Positions 1 through 14,118 of a stretch of 64,000 nt of DNA are shown here, piece after piece; the stretch's first letter is position 1, and every line of letters begins with the position of its first letter. The stretch is from Monoplex corrugatus (Eukaryota > Mollusca > Gastropoda > Littorinimorpha > Ranellidae). The notes under the pieces were generated by a model. The model made no database searches, was not told where the DNA came from, and was given only the letters and a program-made list of their open reading frames with translations. The translations under genes and the position numbers were made by a program. The stretch is from contig JAPXFY010000018.1 of the NCBI GenBank assembly GCA_030674185.1, positions 42,111,932-42,175,931 on the forward strand. Reading direction: 5' to 3'.

Positions 1-19
1 CATGTTCGCCCGCATACGT

Positions 20-50
<31 letters not shown>

Positions 51-273
51 ACGCACACGCACACGCACGCACACACATACACACACAACACACACAACAC
101 ACACAGGACAGAAACACACACACACACACACCACACACACAACACACACATCCACACAGTACCACACAAGAGCCACACACAAACACACATACTGATACAG
201 AGGGATCGTCATGTTCGCCCGCATACGTACACACACACACACACACACGCACACGCACACGCACACGCACACG

Positions 274-372
<99 letters not shown>

Positions 373-439
373 CCACACACAAACACACATACTGATACAG
401 AGGGATCGTCATTTTCGCCCACATACATCACACACATAA

Positions 440-518
<79 letters not shown>

Positions 519-616
519 ACAACACAGACACACACAGAGACACACACAGCCACACACAAACACACACACAAACACACATACTGATACAGAGGGATCGTCA
601 TGTTCGCCCACATACA

Positions 617-676
<60 letters not shown>

Positions 677-822
677 AGAGACACACACACACAAACACAC
701 AGACACACACAGACACACGCAGACACACACACACAGCCACACACAAACACACATACTGATACAGAGGGATCGTCATGTTCGCCCACATACGTCACACACA
801 CAGACACACACAGACACACACA

Positions 823-889
<67 letters not shown>

Positions 890-890
890 G
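1..890. repeat. Composite (CA)n minisatellite
   Basis: About 890 bases of nearly uninterrupted (CA)n carry a recurring non-CA module of about 40 bases that includes the words ACTGATACAGAGGGATCGTC and TTCGCCC. Full modules lie near 191-230, 390-431, 580-620 and 755-795, and a partial one at 1-20. Spacing falls from about 199 to 175 bases because the CA blocks differ in length. The array continues past the left edge of the window. Open frames on both strands (His-Thr or Cys-Val repeats) are repeat artefacts. Confidence 0.95.
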
Positions 891-1151
891 CTCTAACAGG
901 AAAAATAATAAAACTTACCCAAGGCAAATGTATTGCGAGCGAACCTTGAAATAATCATGGCGGTAGGCAATCTTATATACCCCCTACATGCAGGCACACT
1001 GTAAGGCAATGGGGGGGGGGGGGGGGGGGGGGGGGTGATTGGTAGGGGACGAATGTCATTTTTGTAATTGATGTGGTTTATGATATGGAAATGACATACG
1101 CAGCTTCCTTCCTGTGACCACCACCGCCACAAAAGAGAGAGAGAGAGAGAG
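891..1151. repeat. Spacer with G25 homopolymer and short (GA)n
   Basis: Unique-looking sequence follows the CA array. It contains an uninterrupted run of 25 G at 1011-1035 and a short (GA)n at 1134-1151. No gene is seen. Confidence 0.8.
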
Positions 1152-1214
1152 TTTGCCAGATAGTTCAACATTCATTTAGATAGTTCAACATTTAACGTGT
1201 CACAATGTTGTGTT

Positions 1215-1830
1215 GTTTTTATTATTATGATAATGACAATGATAACGTTAACGATAATGATGAAGATGATGATGATGATCATGACGACGACGACGACGAA
1301 GAAGAAGATGATGATGATATAATAAGAAAAAGAACAACAACAACGACGACGACAACAACAACAACAACAACAATTCCTTTGTAGAGTGCAAACAGTACGT
1401 GTCGAAGCATGCTCGTAGCTCTTTACATAGTCAGGGAATAAAATGGCGATGGGGGATTGTGTGCCTGTCAATAAATACATTGATGCGGTGTAAACATAGT
1501 CGGATACATGCAGGAGTGCAGCATTAACATAGTTTAACAAAAATATTAACAGATCATAACGTGAAATGAGAAACAGGTGGTAGTGACATAGCCCACAAAA
1601 AAATATGTGTAAGGAAGAAAAAAATTATGAATTACCGGATAAATACAATATTTAAAACATACACATGAAAGCAAATTCATACAAACACAATTATACTCGT
1701 ATGTATATACGTGTGCGCACACACACATACATGTACACAAGGGTCGTTGCTAGGTCTGTACAGTAATATAGCAAATACTACCACTAATAATAATAATAAT
1801 AATAATAATGATAATAATAATAATAAAAAG
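1215..1830. repeat. Imperfect trinucleotide tracts (GAT/GAC/GAA/AAC, later AAT)
   Basis: Positions 1230-1375 are drifting trinucleotide repeats that change from GAT to GAC, GAA and AAC. A separate (AAT)n lies at about 1783-1828. Between them the sequence is AT-rich with no supported gene. Confidence 0.8.
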
Positions 1831-2815
1831 AGTACGTATGTCAAGAAGAAAAAAGAATAACTACCTTAGTGATGAGACGTACAATTTGTCACAGAAAGTG
1901 TGTCAGCAAGAAATTCGTGATTATTTCCCTACGGTTCGATTTTTATCACTTTGGTCTTCCATCCGGATCACGAATTTTCAACATTGAATGGACACGACTC
2001 ATTGTCCGAGTCATGTAACGAAAATGTTAAAATGATTAGTTGATGGATCTTTATGTTTTGTAGCAGGATAGATAAACGTAAGGAGTCGCAGCATAAAACA
2101 GCATTGAAGACGACAGGTTCCTTTTCTTTTGAAGACCAGAAGAGCGTCATGAGGGGAACATCTTTGGTTAATATGGCTTTACTATGATGAAGTTTTCAGT
2201 CGTTTTTAAAGGATGAGGCGAAGTCAGTTCCTTCATATAGCTGAGTCAGTGACGTAAGAAGAAAACGGTTGTTGGCAGTGAGAACTCTGCATTCAAGTCT
2301 TCTTCTTCTGTTGTGTGGCCACAATCAACACTTTGCTTATTTTGCCACAGGGTAGAACAGGGGGTTCACGAACTGGCTGCCTGACTTTACAACAAAAAAA
2401 ACAAAAAAAGTCTGCTAGTGTCGTAGATTCTTCCTCATCCTGTCGATTTCTTGGGGCTGTCATTTTGGTGACGCGCATGGTAGTGAGCGGAGGTCTAGTT
2501 TCGCGAAGAAAAAATGTTAGCATCAAACAAAATCGTTGCTAGGAGCCAGTCCCCCACGTCGCTGCACCACTGCCCCTCAGTAGACTACCCCACAGTAAGC
2601 GTACTTTGCTCGGAGATGCTCTGTCGGCGTTGCTAGCCTGTCATTTTAAAGTTGTTAAAACTGAACTTCCATTTCCGATCTACGAGAGGTGCAGGTGGAT
2701 TGGGGGATTAGGATTGGTAAAATATTGTGTGAAATGTGAAGAGAGGACACTGGTACGTACAAGTTGAGTGTACTTTTTCTTTTCTGTCACAGTTGCAATT
2801 CGGTTAATGGGCCTG
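1831..2815. other. Intergenic, no gene recognised
   Basis: Only short frames (up to about 77 codons) without recognisable domains or convincing splice borders are present. The sequence is moderately AT-rich and not obviously repetitive. Confidence 0.6.
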
Positions 2816-2818
<3 letters not shown>

Positions 2819-2904
<86 letters not shown>

Positions 2905-3003
2905 GTGCACGCCATGTGTGTGTGTGTTTGGCATTTGTAGTTTATTGTGTGAGTGTATGCATATGTGTGTGCCCTGTGTTGTGTGTGTGTGTGTGTGTGT
3001 GTG

Positions 3004-3058
<55 letters not shown>
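2819..3058. repeat. (CT)n-(GT)n compound microsatellite
   Basis: A (CT)n tract at 2819-2904 is followed after a short spacer by interrupted (GT)n to 3058. Ser-Leu and Cys-Val frames here are translation of the repeat. Confidence 0.95.
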
Positions 3059-3059
<1 letters not shown>

Positions 3060-4004
3060 CAGAGACATTTTAGCATTCTGTTTTGAACTGTAGGCTTTTT
3101 TTTTCTGGGGAGGGGTGGGGGAGGAATCAAACATGTCGAAGTCGCACCGTTTGTAATATTTCGTTCATTCAAATATTTCTAAACTCATCATCGTAATAAC
3201 GAATGTGGTCACACAGTAACGAACATCGTAATAACGAATGCTGACAGTAACGAGCGATTTTGGCTTCAGGTCTTGTGACGATTTTTGTTACCTTCGTTGT
3301 ACACTAGCCGTCAGAATCCATACAGAATTCAATCAGTCAACGAAGCAAATTGTTTGTCCTTTTCTTCTGCACATCCACCCTATCCTATCCGTATCACGAG
3401 GTGGAACGAAAAGTTATTGACAAATCATAAACGTTTCGCTCATGTTTGTGGTACGACATTTGCACAGAACAGAAAAAAGTAGGCGGATTAATCCACTTCG
3501 TTTCCGCATATCTATCAGCTTCTTTTCTGTGTTTGCCTTTTTTTCACAGAAAAAAAGGCTGCCAGGGATAACCATGCCAAGTAGAGTAAACGTAGGTACG
3601 CTGTCACAGCCCCCAGAGATGGAAAGCGGGTTCGGTTCTTTTGCAATGATCAGACAGAAAGACAAAATGAAAAAAAAAGACAAAAAACAGACTTTTTACT
3701 AGACAGTATAAACTGGTCCAAAACACAAATCGGAAACAGAAACGTTTCAAGAAGACATTCTGTAACAAGTAGGAAATGACAGCGTACCTACGTTTACTCT
3801 ACTTTTTGTTACATCTTAGGCAATGTAAGCCTACTGCAATGTACTGTATGTGTAGGCCTATAGTATTCATAATCTTCCCTTTTAATCTCCCTATTTTCGA
3901 AAATGAAAGATTGTATCATATTGACCAGAAATGTGTGTGCTCGTTCGTTATATTTTTAATGTCTATTTATGTGTGTGAGTACATGTGCTTGTACGTGTAT
4001 GCGT
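3059..4004. other. Intergenic, no gene recognised
   Basis: No homology or splice-supported exon was recognised. A near-duplicated phrase (AATAACGAATG) occurs twice around 3195-3240. Confidence 0.5.
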
Positions 4005-4010
4005 ATATGT

Positions 4011-4012
<2 letters not shown>

Positions 4013-4084
<72 letters not shown>
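4013..4084. repeat. (GT)n-(GA)n compound microsatellite
   Basis: Alternating GT runs from about 4013 to 4056 and switches to GA up to 4084. Confidence 0.95.
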
Positions 4085-4088
<4 letters not shown>

Positions 4089-4544
4089 CTCAGTTGTTTC
4101 TTTAAACTTAAGTCAACAGTGTAGACGGTTGAGCATTCACGAATGCACAGGTTTTGAAGTCGTAGCACCAAATCAACGTTACACAGACAAAAAAGTGCCC
4201 AAAATAGCAATTTTGAGAATGTATATGACCAGCACTTTTTCAGGAACTTCTAACAATATGCTCAGTTTTTCAAGCTTCGGGTCAAATTTCATTTTGTTTG
4301 ATGCTTCTTAAAAAAATCACAACTACCTTGAGAAATACAAAATTTGGATTTTCAGTAAGAATTTTTGGATAAAAAGGAAGTGTGTTAGAATGACCTGACC
4401 ATCTCGAGATTGAAATGTTTTTCTAAATGTTTTTCTTTCTTACTTTCTTATTGTATCTGTTTTGTTCTTTTGTTGTTGTTGCTGTTTTCTTGATCATGAG
4501 CAGTTTTCTTTGCTCCGTATACTTTTGTCTTTCTACATTTCGCC

Positions 4545-4750
4545 AGGAACAACTCTTTAGTTATTAGTGATTCTTGTATGTGCGCTAAGAGCATGTTGCC
4601 CACGAGACCTAAGTTTATCGTCTGAACCAAAAGACTTGCGCTCCATTCAAGGTCTGGTGGGGTAAGGAGAAAAATCTGCCTCAGCCGGGTATCGAATCTA
4701 GGATCTCTCGCTTCCTAGATGCTTCAGCCACTAGGCTACTGGTTCCACTT
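4545..4750 (-). mobile_element. tRNA-headed SINE copy, family S3
   Basis: Read on the minus strand from about 4750, this begins with a tRNA-like head: an A-box-like TAGCCTAGTGG, a GCGAGAGATC arm, and a degenerate B box (GATTCGATACC). A body beginning CAGATTTTTCTCC follows. Head and body resemble the plus-strand copy at 59940-60110. The distal part carries a phrase (ACGATAAAC ... TTAGCGCAC) that recurs near 45487-45560. A pol III SINE is the best explanation. It does not fold as a functional tRNA. Confidence 0.65.
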
Positions 4751-4759
4751 TGTTAAAGT

Positions 4760-7040
4760 GCCATAAAATATGTCCTGTAAGCTAACCATCTTCATGTTTC
4801 ACATCATTTTGGCGATGTCTTTTCGTGTTCGTGTTCAGCAAGGCTCTTGGTTCCATCTCCTCCTGCGTCCAGTTTGCCCGCACATACGATTTTGCATTAA
4901 CTGCAGATGCTTCCGTACCTTACTCTGGAGATAACAGATTTGATTGGAGCATATTAACTAAACTTGCACAAGCATGCTTAAGGGATTTTGTTAAGCGTGT
5001 AATGCAAGTTTAATTTCGCCCGATCTGTTCAGTTGGCAGTGCTGTAAAGAAACTGAATTGAAATCAGGTGAACCGGTTTGTCTGAAATAGTCTTCGATCC
5101 TTTGAAATCGAGAAAAAAGAATTTTGCTGTCCGTTTTTTTGCATTGCCCTCACGCTACTCATTTCGGTTCCCCATCACACTGCCAAGCCCCAATGAGTGT
5201 ATTCCATCTAGTCCCAGTACCGGAGCTTCGCGGGAACTGTCATTTACAGGTCGCCACGAAACCAACCAACAGAAGAAATCCCACACCTGGTCACATCGGT
5301 TATGTTCATTTGTATTTGTTTCATCCAATATACACAGGAAACCACCAACTTAGTTCCTTTTTTTTTCTTTTTGCAATAGTAATTCTTAATAGGGGGGATA
5401 GAAATGGGGAGGGGGGATGAGAGTCCCCATTCATTATATAAAAGTATTGTTTCGTGGCTGTTCTGCGCTAATGACAGTTTTACATTGTTCCGAAAAAGAA
5501 AAGTTTACCCATCATAACAACCGTATGCCGTATCGTGAAATACTAACAACAGCTAGAAAAGCCGATTAGTGCAACAACAGTATGTAAACTTACCGGGGGA
5601 AACGTGTGGGTTGATTGGTATGACTTTCACGGCACATTGTGACCAGCCACGCGATACGGTCAAGTAGAACGGCGGCTTATCAGTTCATTACGATTTCTAT
5701 CACACCCCTCACCGCAGCTCGACACTGTGTCCAGGTCCTGAGACTGATAATAAGAATTATCTGTAAGGAGGTTGAAAACCAAACAAGCAGGTAACTTCTT
5801 TGATCTGTACTAAAGCCAGCAATTGTCTTTTGTTTGTTATTTACTCTCGGGATTGTAATAAGCGAGTCGGTGGGACGGGGTGGTGCACGGCGCGAGGGAA
5901 AAGAGTAGAATACCTACAGCTGAATGGGTTTTTCTTTAGCTGTGAGGCTAATGGAAACCCGCTTATTTGTGTTGATATGAACAATGTTTTTCTTTTGATT
6001 TGCCATTAGGTTTCATAAAAAATACATAGCTCTGAAATATCATTATTTGGTTAGATCGAAATACTTTCTTGTGTTTTTACATTATTGTACTAAAAACAAA
6101 CGTTAAAGGTAATACAATATATCTGCTTTTCTGTTGTGTATACTATTATAGAATTGAACAGTAAGATAGGTGTGGAAGGACGATAGCTGAAATGCATATA
6201 ATATTACGATGAAATGTCATCATGGACTGATCGACTGCTATTGGTGACACTGTCTTAGCCATAAATTGAGTGGCTCAAAATGAATTCGAATCAAACAGAA
6301 AAGGCAAGGAAAACAAAGAACTGAAGGCCACTTTTCTCACACTATGCAAGGTAAGTAGTATGAATCAATGTGTTGCCAAAAAGGTTTTACATGATGTTTG
6401 TATATCTGTTGAAAAACAAAACAAAACAGAGCAAAGCAAAATAAAATGAAACAAAACAAAACCGCCAATCTTCCATCCGCCCGTATGTATAGGCCAAAAC
6501 TGTGAGCCGATCAGAGCGATATCTTATTAATTCATGTTCAGTTTTGTTGAATTACATTTTAAGAATATGACAACTGAATTACCTTAATCAGTTAATCAAG
6601 AGTCCCCTGAGAATCAGGCGTGGACGTCTCCATGAAGCGAAAAGTGAGTGCGTCAAAATCGAATTCTCTTGGCAAAAAAGATCATGTGAACGTGCATTGC
6701 TGTGATGAGGGACGCAGAGAAACAGGTATACGGACAGTGAAAGGAAAACATACAGGTCGTTTGAAAGGTTAAACAAGATGGTCGTCACAGTTTGCTTTTT
6801 GATGAATGTTTTGTTTTGTGCTTCCTTGTTTTGTTTGACTTTGTGTTGCTTTGTTTCGTTTATTTTTTGACACCGAAGTTTGCAACCGGAAAAAAACTCA
6901 AAATCTCTCATTTTCACGGAATGTAGCTAAACCGTTGAAATACTACCATTGATCGAAGTATGAACTTGTTAAAGAAATGGTCCGATTTTTGTATTTAAAG
7001 AAGTTTAAACGTGTTTGACTTCATAAGAATTACATATTAT
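4760..7040. other. Intergenic, no gene recognised
   Basis: AT-rich sequence with short frames only. No domain, RNA gene or repeat array could be supported. An A-rich stretch (AAACA-type) lies near 6415-6465. Confidence 0.5.
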
Positions 7041-7258
7041 CCGCTCTTTCCTTGAAGTAAGAAGTTGATAAATGCTTTGATTTGAAGTAAGATTTCAATG
7101 TATGTTTAAACTGTTGAACTTTGAAGTAAGAATTTAACTTGAACGCTTTCTCGTTGAAATAACAAGTTAATCAAATCTTTGATTTGAAGTAAGAATTCAG
7201 TATATTATGTTTAAAGTGTTGAGCTGTGAAGTGAGAATTTAATGTATTGAATGCTTTG
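7041..7258. repeat. Diverged tandem duplication, about 107-bp unit
   Basis: Two diverged copies (about 7041-7147 and 7148-7253) share the word GAAGTAAG or its variants about three times each, along with TTTGATTTGAAGTAAGA and GTTTAAA. The repeat is ancient enough to have accumulated many substitutions. Confidence 0.6.
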
Positions 7259-7259
7259 A

Positions 7260-9660
7260 TTTTTTGAAAACTTATTGAATCGAATTTCTTAGACAACAAA
7301 TCGGAACAGCAATCTAAATATAAATGATGAAACAGACTATTCATTCAGTACACAAAAGAATTAAACAGATTGTGAAGTCTTAGTTGAGGGGATAAATCTA
7401 ATCTGTTTTCGGGATAGAAAGTCAGCCTTTTAATATATGTTAACTGAAAGATAATCATTTTAACTGAAGAAGAAACATTTTAAAACAAATATCTTTGAAT
7501 CCGTATGATCGTTGTTATCTCTATAGTCTTTGTAATACAGATATTGAAGATATTCGGTATGTTTTACCGGAGAAGGGGGAGGGAGACTATGCAGCTTTCA
7601 TAGCATTAGCAAGTGACTTGTTTATGTCAAAATTTATAAACATTTTCAAAGGAAGCCATGCATATACGGTAGACAACCTTTTAGAATCGTTGGGAAATCA
7701 CGAAACGTAGCGTCTGTTGTAATTCTGATGACGGCCATTCTGTTATAAATCATTTTAGAAACAACCTGCCCATAGTGTTAAATTATGTCCTATGTTTCAC
7801 GTATATTCACTGCAAACGAGACGACTTGGAATACGGGAATGTTTTTTGTCAAAATACGTATAATACAAACTTTAGGTATACAATATATATATATATATAT
7901 ATATACGCTTTGTGAACAGTGTATCCGCTCCCCCCCTCCCCAAACAAACAAACAAAATTGAAGCAAAATTCACACGTTATAAGTAGCATTGTTAGTAATC
8001 AATCTTTAAAATAATTGTTTGAAAAGACCAATTGCCTTATAGTCTGAATCTTTTCCTTCAGTGGGTTTGTATTTTTCACTGAATGTGTGTTTTATCTTCA
8101 CTTCGGTTTATTTTGTGTGCGGGCCTGCTTTTCCGATTTGAATGTGTATCGTGTGCACATATTGTTTTAAAGCGAATAGAGTTGTGGCCTTTTTCTACTG
8201 GTGAAAGCATCTAATTTTTCAATTGGATTTGTCATTATACCACACTACAGAGTTCATGTTATATACTTGAAAGTTGAATAAAAAAGTTGTTTCTATCACC
8301 TCTCTAAGCAAAACAAACATAACAGTTATACAAATAAATAAAGTAAACAAATAAACATGTGTCCAGGATATGTAGGGAAAAAAAAGGATTTGGGATGGGT
8401 TGTGCTGGTAACCTTGTGATTGGGATCAACGGACCAGCTTGTCAGTATTGGATTGACTTTAATGTTGTAGAATAATCTCTGTTTTGATGAAAAATAGTGT
8501 TGAAATATGAACCCACATGCCATTTGTCATTGCTGCAGGATATTGCTTTGGGGAACTGTGCTGTCATGACAACGGCAGTTTTAAGATATCTGTTGAACTG
8601 TTTACATTACTGCAAGTATCGGGGCAATCAGGCTGGCTACGTACCCATGAAATACCTTCCATGATTAGCAGATTTCTGTGGGCACTGTTTGTTTTCGATG
8701 GGGACAGATCCCTTTAGATTAATGGTGTTGATACAAGCCCGATTGTGGAAGAGGGGTCGGAGTGAAACGGGTCAGGAAGGGGGCTGGAAAAGCGTTAAAT
8801 CCTCGTCGGAGTGGGTGGTCACTTATGGAACACGTGGCTGACCAAATATTTCTCTGGTCAATATGGTGACGTATTGTTTAATTGTGTTGCTAATTACTTG
8901 TCTGTTCATGTTGATGTGAAACTGAAATCTGTTCTGATTTTTAAAAAATATAATATCTAGGTTTGGTTATTAGGCCTGCGTATTATCCTTGCAAACAGTC
9001 GTTCACTTGCAGTTTCTTTTTCGTCCATTATATTCTTGAAACTTTAAAATCTTTTATTGTTTATTTCAGCTCATCAGGTTTTTAAGCCACACAAATTGAT
9101 GACAATCCAACCACTTGAAAAGAGAAAACGTGAACACAATTATTGCTTTGAATGAGCATAGAAGCTAAACATTTTGTCTTCACGAAGATACGCGTAAAAG
9201 TGAACACAACTAATGCTTTACTGTGGAATTTAAAGTGATAGTACAAGCTATATATAATGATAGACTGTCACAAAGCCTTACCTTCTTTGTCTTAACAAAT
9301 ATACCTGAAAAATAAAGAATGAGTTATTCACAATCACAGGAAATACGATAGATAAAAGATGCTTTATTTAAGTCGATATTTGTTCATAGTCGAAGGGACG
9401 TTAAAAAAAATTCGCTTTAAGCAATTGAAATATTTGTTTCGACTGGTCATGTTAGTATTATCAGCAAACGGAAATATACTATGTCGTCAGTTATTTGCAT
9501 AAACTGTTTAATTGTATGTTGTCTGATTGTAAGATTGTACGCTGTCTCTTTCTAAGAAACTATTAATAAAACATGATGAACTTTAATATATGTCTGTCTG
9601 CCTTCATATGGTTGAATACGGGACAGACAGCTAGAGACTGAATGAGTCAATGAAATGGTG
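7260..9660. other. Intergenic, AT-rich; (AT)n at 7882-7905
   Basis: No supported gene. A (TA)12-type microsatellite lies at about 7882-7905. A 71-codon frame at 7495-7710 has faint resemblance to a decayed LINE tail but is too weak to call. Confidence 0.5.
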
Positions 9661-9663
9661 ATT

Positions 9664-9790
9664 TGGGGAGAGAGAGAGAGAGAGGGAGGGAGAGGAAGGG
9701 AGAGAAAGAGAGAGAGAGAGAGAGACAAGAAGAAGAAGAGGAGGAGGATAAAGAAGACGAAGAAGCAGGAGAAGAACAAGAAGAAGAAAT
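9664..9790. repeat. (GA)n and purine-rich tract
   Basis: (GA)n with G-rich interruptions to about 9725, then AAG/AGG/AAGA triplets to about 9790. One strand is entirely purine-rich. Confidence 0.9.
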
Positions 9791-10199
9791 GTTTTAATAT
9801 GTAAGGCCTTAGCCCAATCTCAAAGAACACACAGGAGAAGGAAGTATGCACATGAAACGAACTGAAAGAAAACATTAATTGCATTACACAACTCCCAAGT
9901 CATCGAACAATTCAAGGTACGACACAGCAGGATACATGGCCTAATACTGTCCATCCGATCAAACGATAATCTTTTCACAGACCGACAGTCAAAATAATTA
10001 CTGTCAGTTATTGTCCGCGCGGTCTTTATGGTTGGTCACGACGACATTTGTAGTCGACACTGAGAAATGCGTTTATACTCTCTGGCTGTCTCTTCAACAT
10101 TGGCCATAATTTTCCGTATTTGCCGTCATATTTATACCTACACTGTTGTCGTATCTCATGAGGATCACAAGTGTTGTCAACATATTTCCTGCTTTCCAC

Positions 10200-10460
10200 G
10201 AGAAAGAGAGAGAGAGATAGACAGACAGACAGACAGACAGAGACAGAGACAGAGACAGAGAGACTGACAGAGATAGATAGAGAGAGAGAGAGAGAGAGGT
10301 GGTGTGTGTGTGGTGTGTGTGTGTGTGTGTGTGTGTGTGGTGTGTCAACGAAATGATGATTTGTGGGATGTTTATGGATAGATCATTTGCGTAGTTATAA
10401 CAGTTAGAAGAAGTAGTGGTGGTGGTGGTGGTAGCAGCAGTAGTAGGAGGGGAGGGGGAG
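10200..10460. repeat. (GA)n / (GACA)n / (GT)n / (GGT)n cluster
   Basis: A short GA tract leads into GACA repeats at about 10218-10240, GA again, GT at 10303-10345, and a GGT/GCA trinucleotide stretch near 10414-10445. Confidence 0.9.
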
Positions 10461-10690
10461 AGGACGAGGAGGAAGAAGATGAGTACCAACAGCAGCAACA
10501 TCAACCAGTGGCATAAAATAATTTTTGATAATGTATTCTGGTTTGTCTCATGTTTGCGTTGTTTTCTGTGAGGATTAACTTGTGGATGTATGCATGGTAT
10601 GCCTCCGCTCATTTTTGCAAAAATTCCCGTTTTGACTGCTTTTCAGCTGCATTAAGAAAGGATGGATGAAGCGTACATGCTAAAACACTC

Positions 10691-10772
10691 CCAGAGAGAG
10701 AGAGAGAGACAGACAGACAGAGACAGAGAGAGAGAGCGAGAGAAAGAAAGAGACAGAGACAGACATAACTCA

Positions 10773-10828
<56 letters not shown>

Positions 10829-10866
10829 ACACCACACCACACCACACCACACCACACCACACACAC
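10691..10866. repeat. (GA)n-(CA)n-(ACACC)n compound repeat
   Basis: GA/GACA motifs lead into (CA)n at about 10773-10827. The tract ends in six or seven copies of the pentanucleotide ACACC up to about 10862. Confidence 0.9.
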
Positions 10867-11109
10867 AGAGTGTGTATGTGTGTTCTCTGCCTGTATATTT
10901 TTAAAGTCAGTTTACCCCTCTCCTCCCCGCGTCTCACAGTTCAAACAGGTTTGCTCATGTTTTACTATCAGATAGCTTTTGCCATGGAAACGAGGTAGCG
11001 TGAACTGGTCGTAAAGTTAGCGATCTGCCTGTTTCTTATACTACCAATAGGTTGTATTTTCAGACTTCGAAAGTAAGTTGGTAGAGTCTATGTGCTCATT
11101 TGAATTTTT

Positions 11110-11390
11110 TCGGGGATGGGGTGGGAGTGGGGGGTTGTTGATTCTTTTGACAGAACCGTGGGCTTAAAACCTGATACCTCGAGTTCAATCGCAGCCCGCC
11201 ATATTAAAAACTGGCTTGTTCACTGCCCATCTTAAAGTTTCCATCATTTTGGCGATATCAGCTTAATGTTTCAAAGGTCCGTTTCTACCCTACTTCCTCA
11301 TTTCAAGATCAAGGTTTTGTGGAGGCTCAGAGATTCTGCCAGATAACTTCTGGCAGATTTGGGTGGCGCGCATATGGAATCCCTCTTGAA
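11110..11390. mobile_element. Dispersed repeat D, copy 1
   Basis: This stretch is clearly similar over about 280 bases, in the same orientation, to 41975-42270. Shared landmarks are TTCTTTTGA, TGATA(C/T)CTCGAGTTC, TTTCCATCATTT(T/C)GG, ATATCAGCTTA, CTGGCAGATTTGG and GCGCATATGGAA. The minus strand carries a B-box-like GA(T/A)(T/C)GAACTCGAG, which hints at a SINE. No coding capacity was seen. Confidence 0.7.
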
Positions 11391-11573
11391 CAAACCCCAA
11401 ATTCCAAACTTAGACTATGTAGGGAATCATAAGGTCCTGTTCCGTTCTGAAATCCAGCGGCGAGTACAATTTTATGGCCTACATTGTCAATATTTTAGAA
11501 ACCGCAAACATGTCCAGTCATGTAAGTAGGTTCGAATATTGATTGCAAGTATGATGTGCACATGTTTGTATAC

Positions 11574-12780
<1,207 letters not shown>

Positions 12781-12789
12781 TGACTAACG

Positions 12790-12990
12790 GTTGGTTGATA
12801 TAACAGACTGAACTGATTGAATTTGACCAGAACTACTTTTGTGTTCTGTATTAATCTGGTTTGTGATCACTGAATAGTGGCCATTGATATTGCTGGAGAT
12901 GTTTATCTCTTTATGTCTCTGAAACTGTTGAATTTGACCAGAATTGTATTTGTGTTGACTATCATTGTCCAGATTTTCCTCCATTGTGGT
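12790..12990. repeat. Local repeat pair, copy 1
   Basis: Shares AACTGATT(G/A)AATTTGACCAGAA, TATTAATCTGGTTTGTGAT and TGGCCA(T/C)TGA with 13785-13915, about 1 kb downstream in the same orientation. The phrase TTGAATTTGACCAGAA also recurs inside this copy near 12929. This is a local, diverged duplication. Confidence 0.7.
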
Positions 12991-13339
12991 TGTTAAAAAT
13001 TGTCACGTTGTGACTTGATTGGCAGAAGTGTTATGGATCTGTATAGTGCGGTGATCTGTTTGGTGATCGCTATGGTGGTTGTTCCCATGTGCCAGCTTAG
13101 TCTCGTTGTGGAATCGGGCGGAAGGGAGAGGGGGTCTTGAGTAAAACCTAGTGAGCCCTTGTAAACGTGAGGGCATACTGAAGCCTATGTACTTATGGTC
13201 TTGATTGGCTTTGTAAAGGGCGGACACGACTCATTTACTGCTTCACTACCTAAATAGCTGCGATAGTTTCAGGTTTAGTTTGCAGAAGAGGAGATCGGAA
13301 TGTGTGTGTTGAGCTGGGGAAGGCAGAGGCTGTGTGCGT

Positions 13340-13341
<2 letters not shown>

Positions 13342-13380
<39 letters not shown>

Positions 13381-13382
13381 GG
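13342..13382. repeat. (GA)n followed by G12
   Basis: A perfect GA tract about 28 bases long is directly followed by 12 G. Confidence 0.9.
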
Positions 13383-13533
13383 TCGCGCGGGGTGGGTGGG
13401 TGCAGGTTTTGTGCATACAGTATCAGATTACTCTTCGTACTATTTCGTCACTGGAATTGATTTGTTTCCCTTTGGCAGATACTCAAACCAGGTGATGACG
13501 GATATTTAATCTGTATCTCATGTAATAAAACAT

Positions 13534-13747
13534 CGTTTCATATGTAATGTATTTTACAGGATCAACACATTTCTAAGACTGTATGGAGAATCAATTTTTG
13601 ACTACTCGTTTCATATGTAATGTATTTTACAGGATCAACACATTTCTAAGATTGTATGGAGAATCAATTTTGACTACTCGTTTCATATGTAATGTATTTT
13701 ACAGGATCAGCACATTTCTAAGATTGTATGGAGAATCAATTTTTGAC
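13534..13747. repeat. Three-copy tandem repeat, 72-73-bp unit
   Basis: Units begin at 13534, 13607 and 13679 with CGTTTCATATGTAATG and end with GAGAATCAATTTTTGAC. They are nearly identical apart from single substitutions and one missing T, so the array is recent. Confidence 0.95.
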
Positions 13748-13784
13748 TTGGGCCAACGGTTCGTTTTTATACAGTCGTAACAAA

Positions 13785-13915
13785 GTGAACTGATTAAATT
13801 TGACCAGAACTATATGTGTATTAATCTGGTTTGTGATTATTGTAAAATGGCCACTGAAATTGCTTGGGAGTGAATATCTTTGTCTCTTTGAATTTGTTGA
13901 CTTTGCCTCGGGCTG
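13785..13915. repeat. Local repeat pair, copy 2
   Basis: Diverged direct copy of 12790-12990, located immediately after the 72-bp tandem array. Confidence 0.7.
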
Positions 13916-14118
13916 CACAGAGAGATTCCCCTAACAGTGCTAACTGTATGTGTGAATTATTTAAGCACTTGACTGTACCTCTATGTGTACTTCCCTTGGG
14001 TTAGCGCTATTTTGCAAGAGCTCAGGATGTGTTTGAATGTTTGTTTGTCTTGGGACTGATCCATTCACAGTTGCCAGACCGAGCCACATCTCATGAAAAT
14101 CCCTTTTCTTTCTCTGCT

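Noticed and set aside
2..927. Long open frames rich in His-Thr or Cys-Val on both strands, and similar frames at other CA/GT/CT arrays
   Set aside because: They translate dinucleotide repeats in all frames and strands and have no other coding signal.
7495..7710. 71-codon frame with a faint LINE-tail look
   Set aside because: No conserved motif beyond a Leu-Cys-Asn and Ile-Glu-Asp phrase. Too weak to call.
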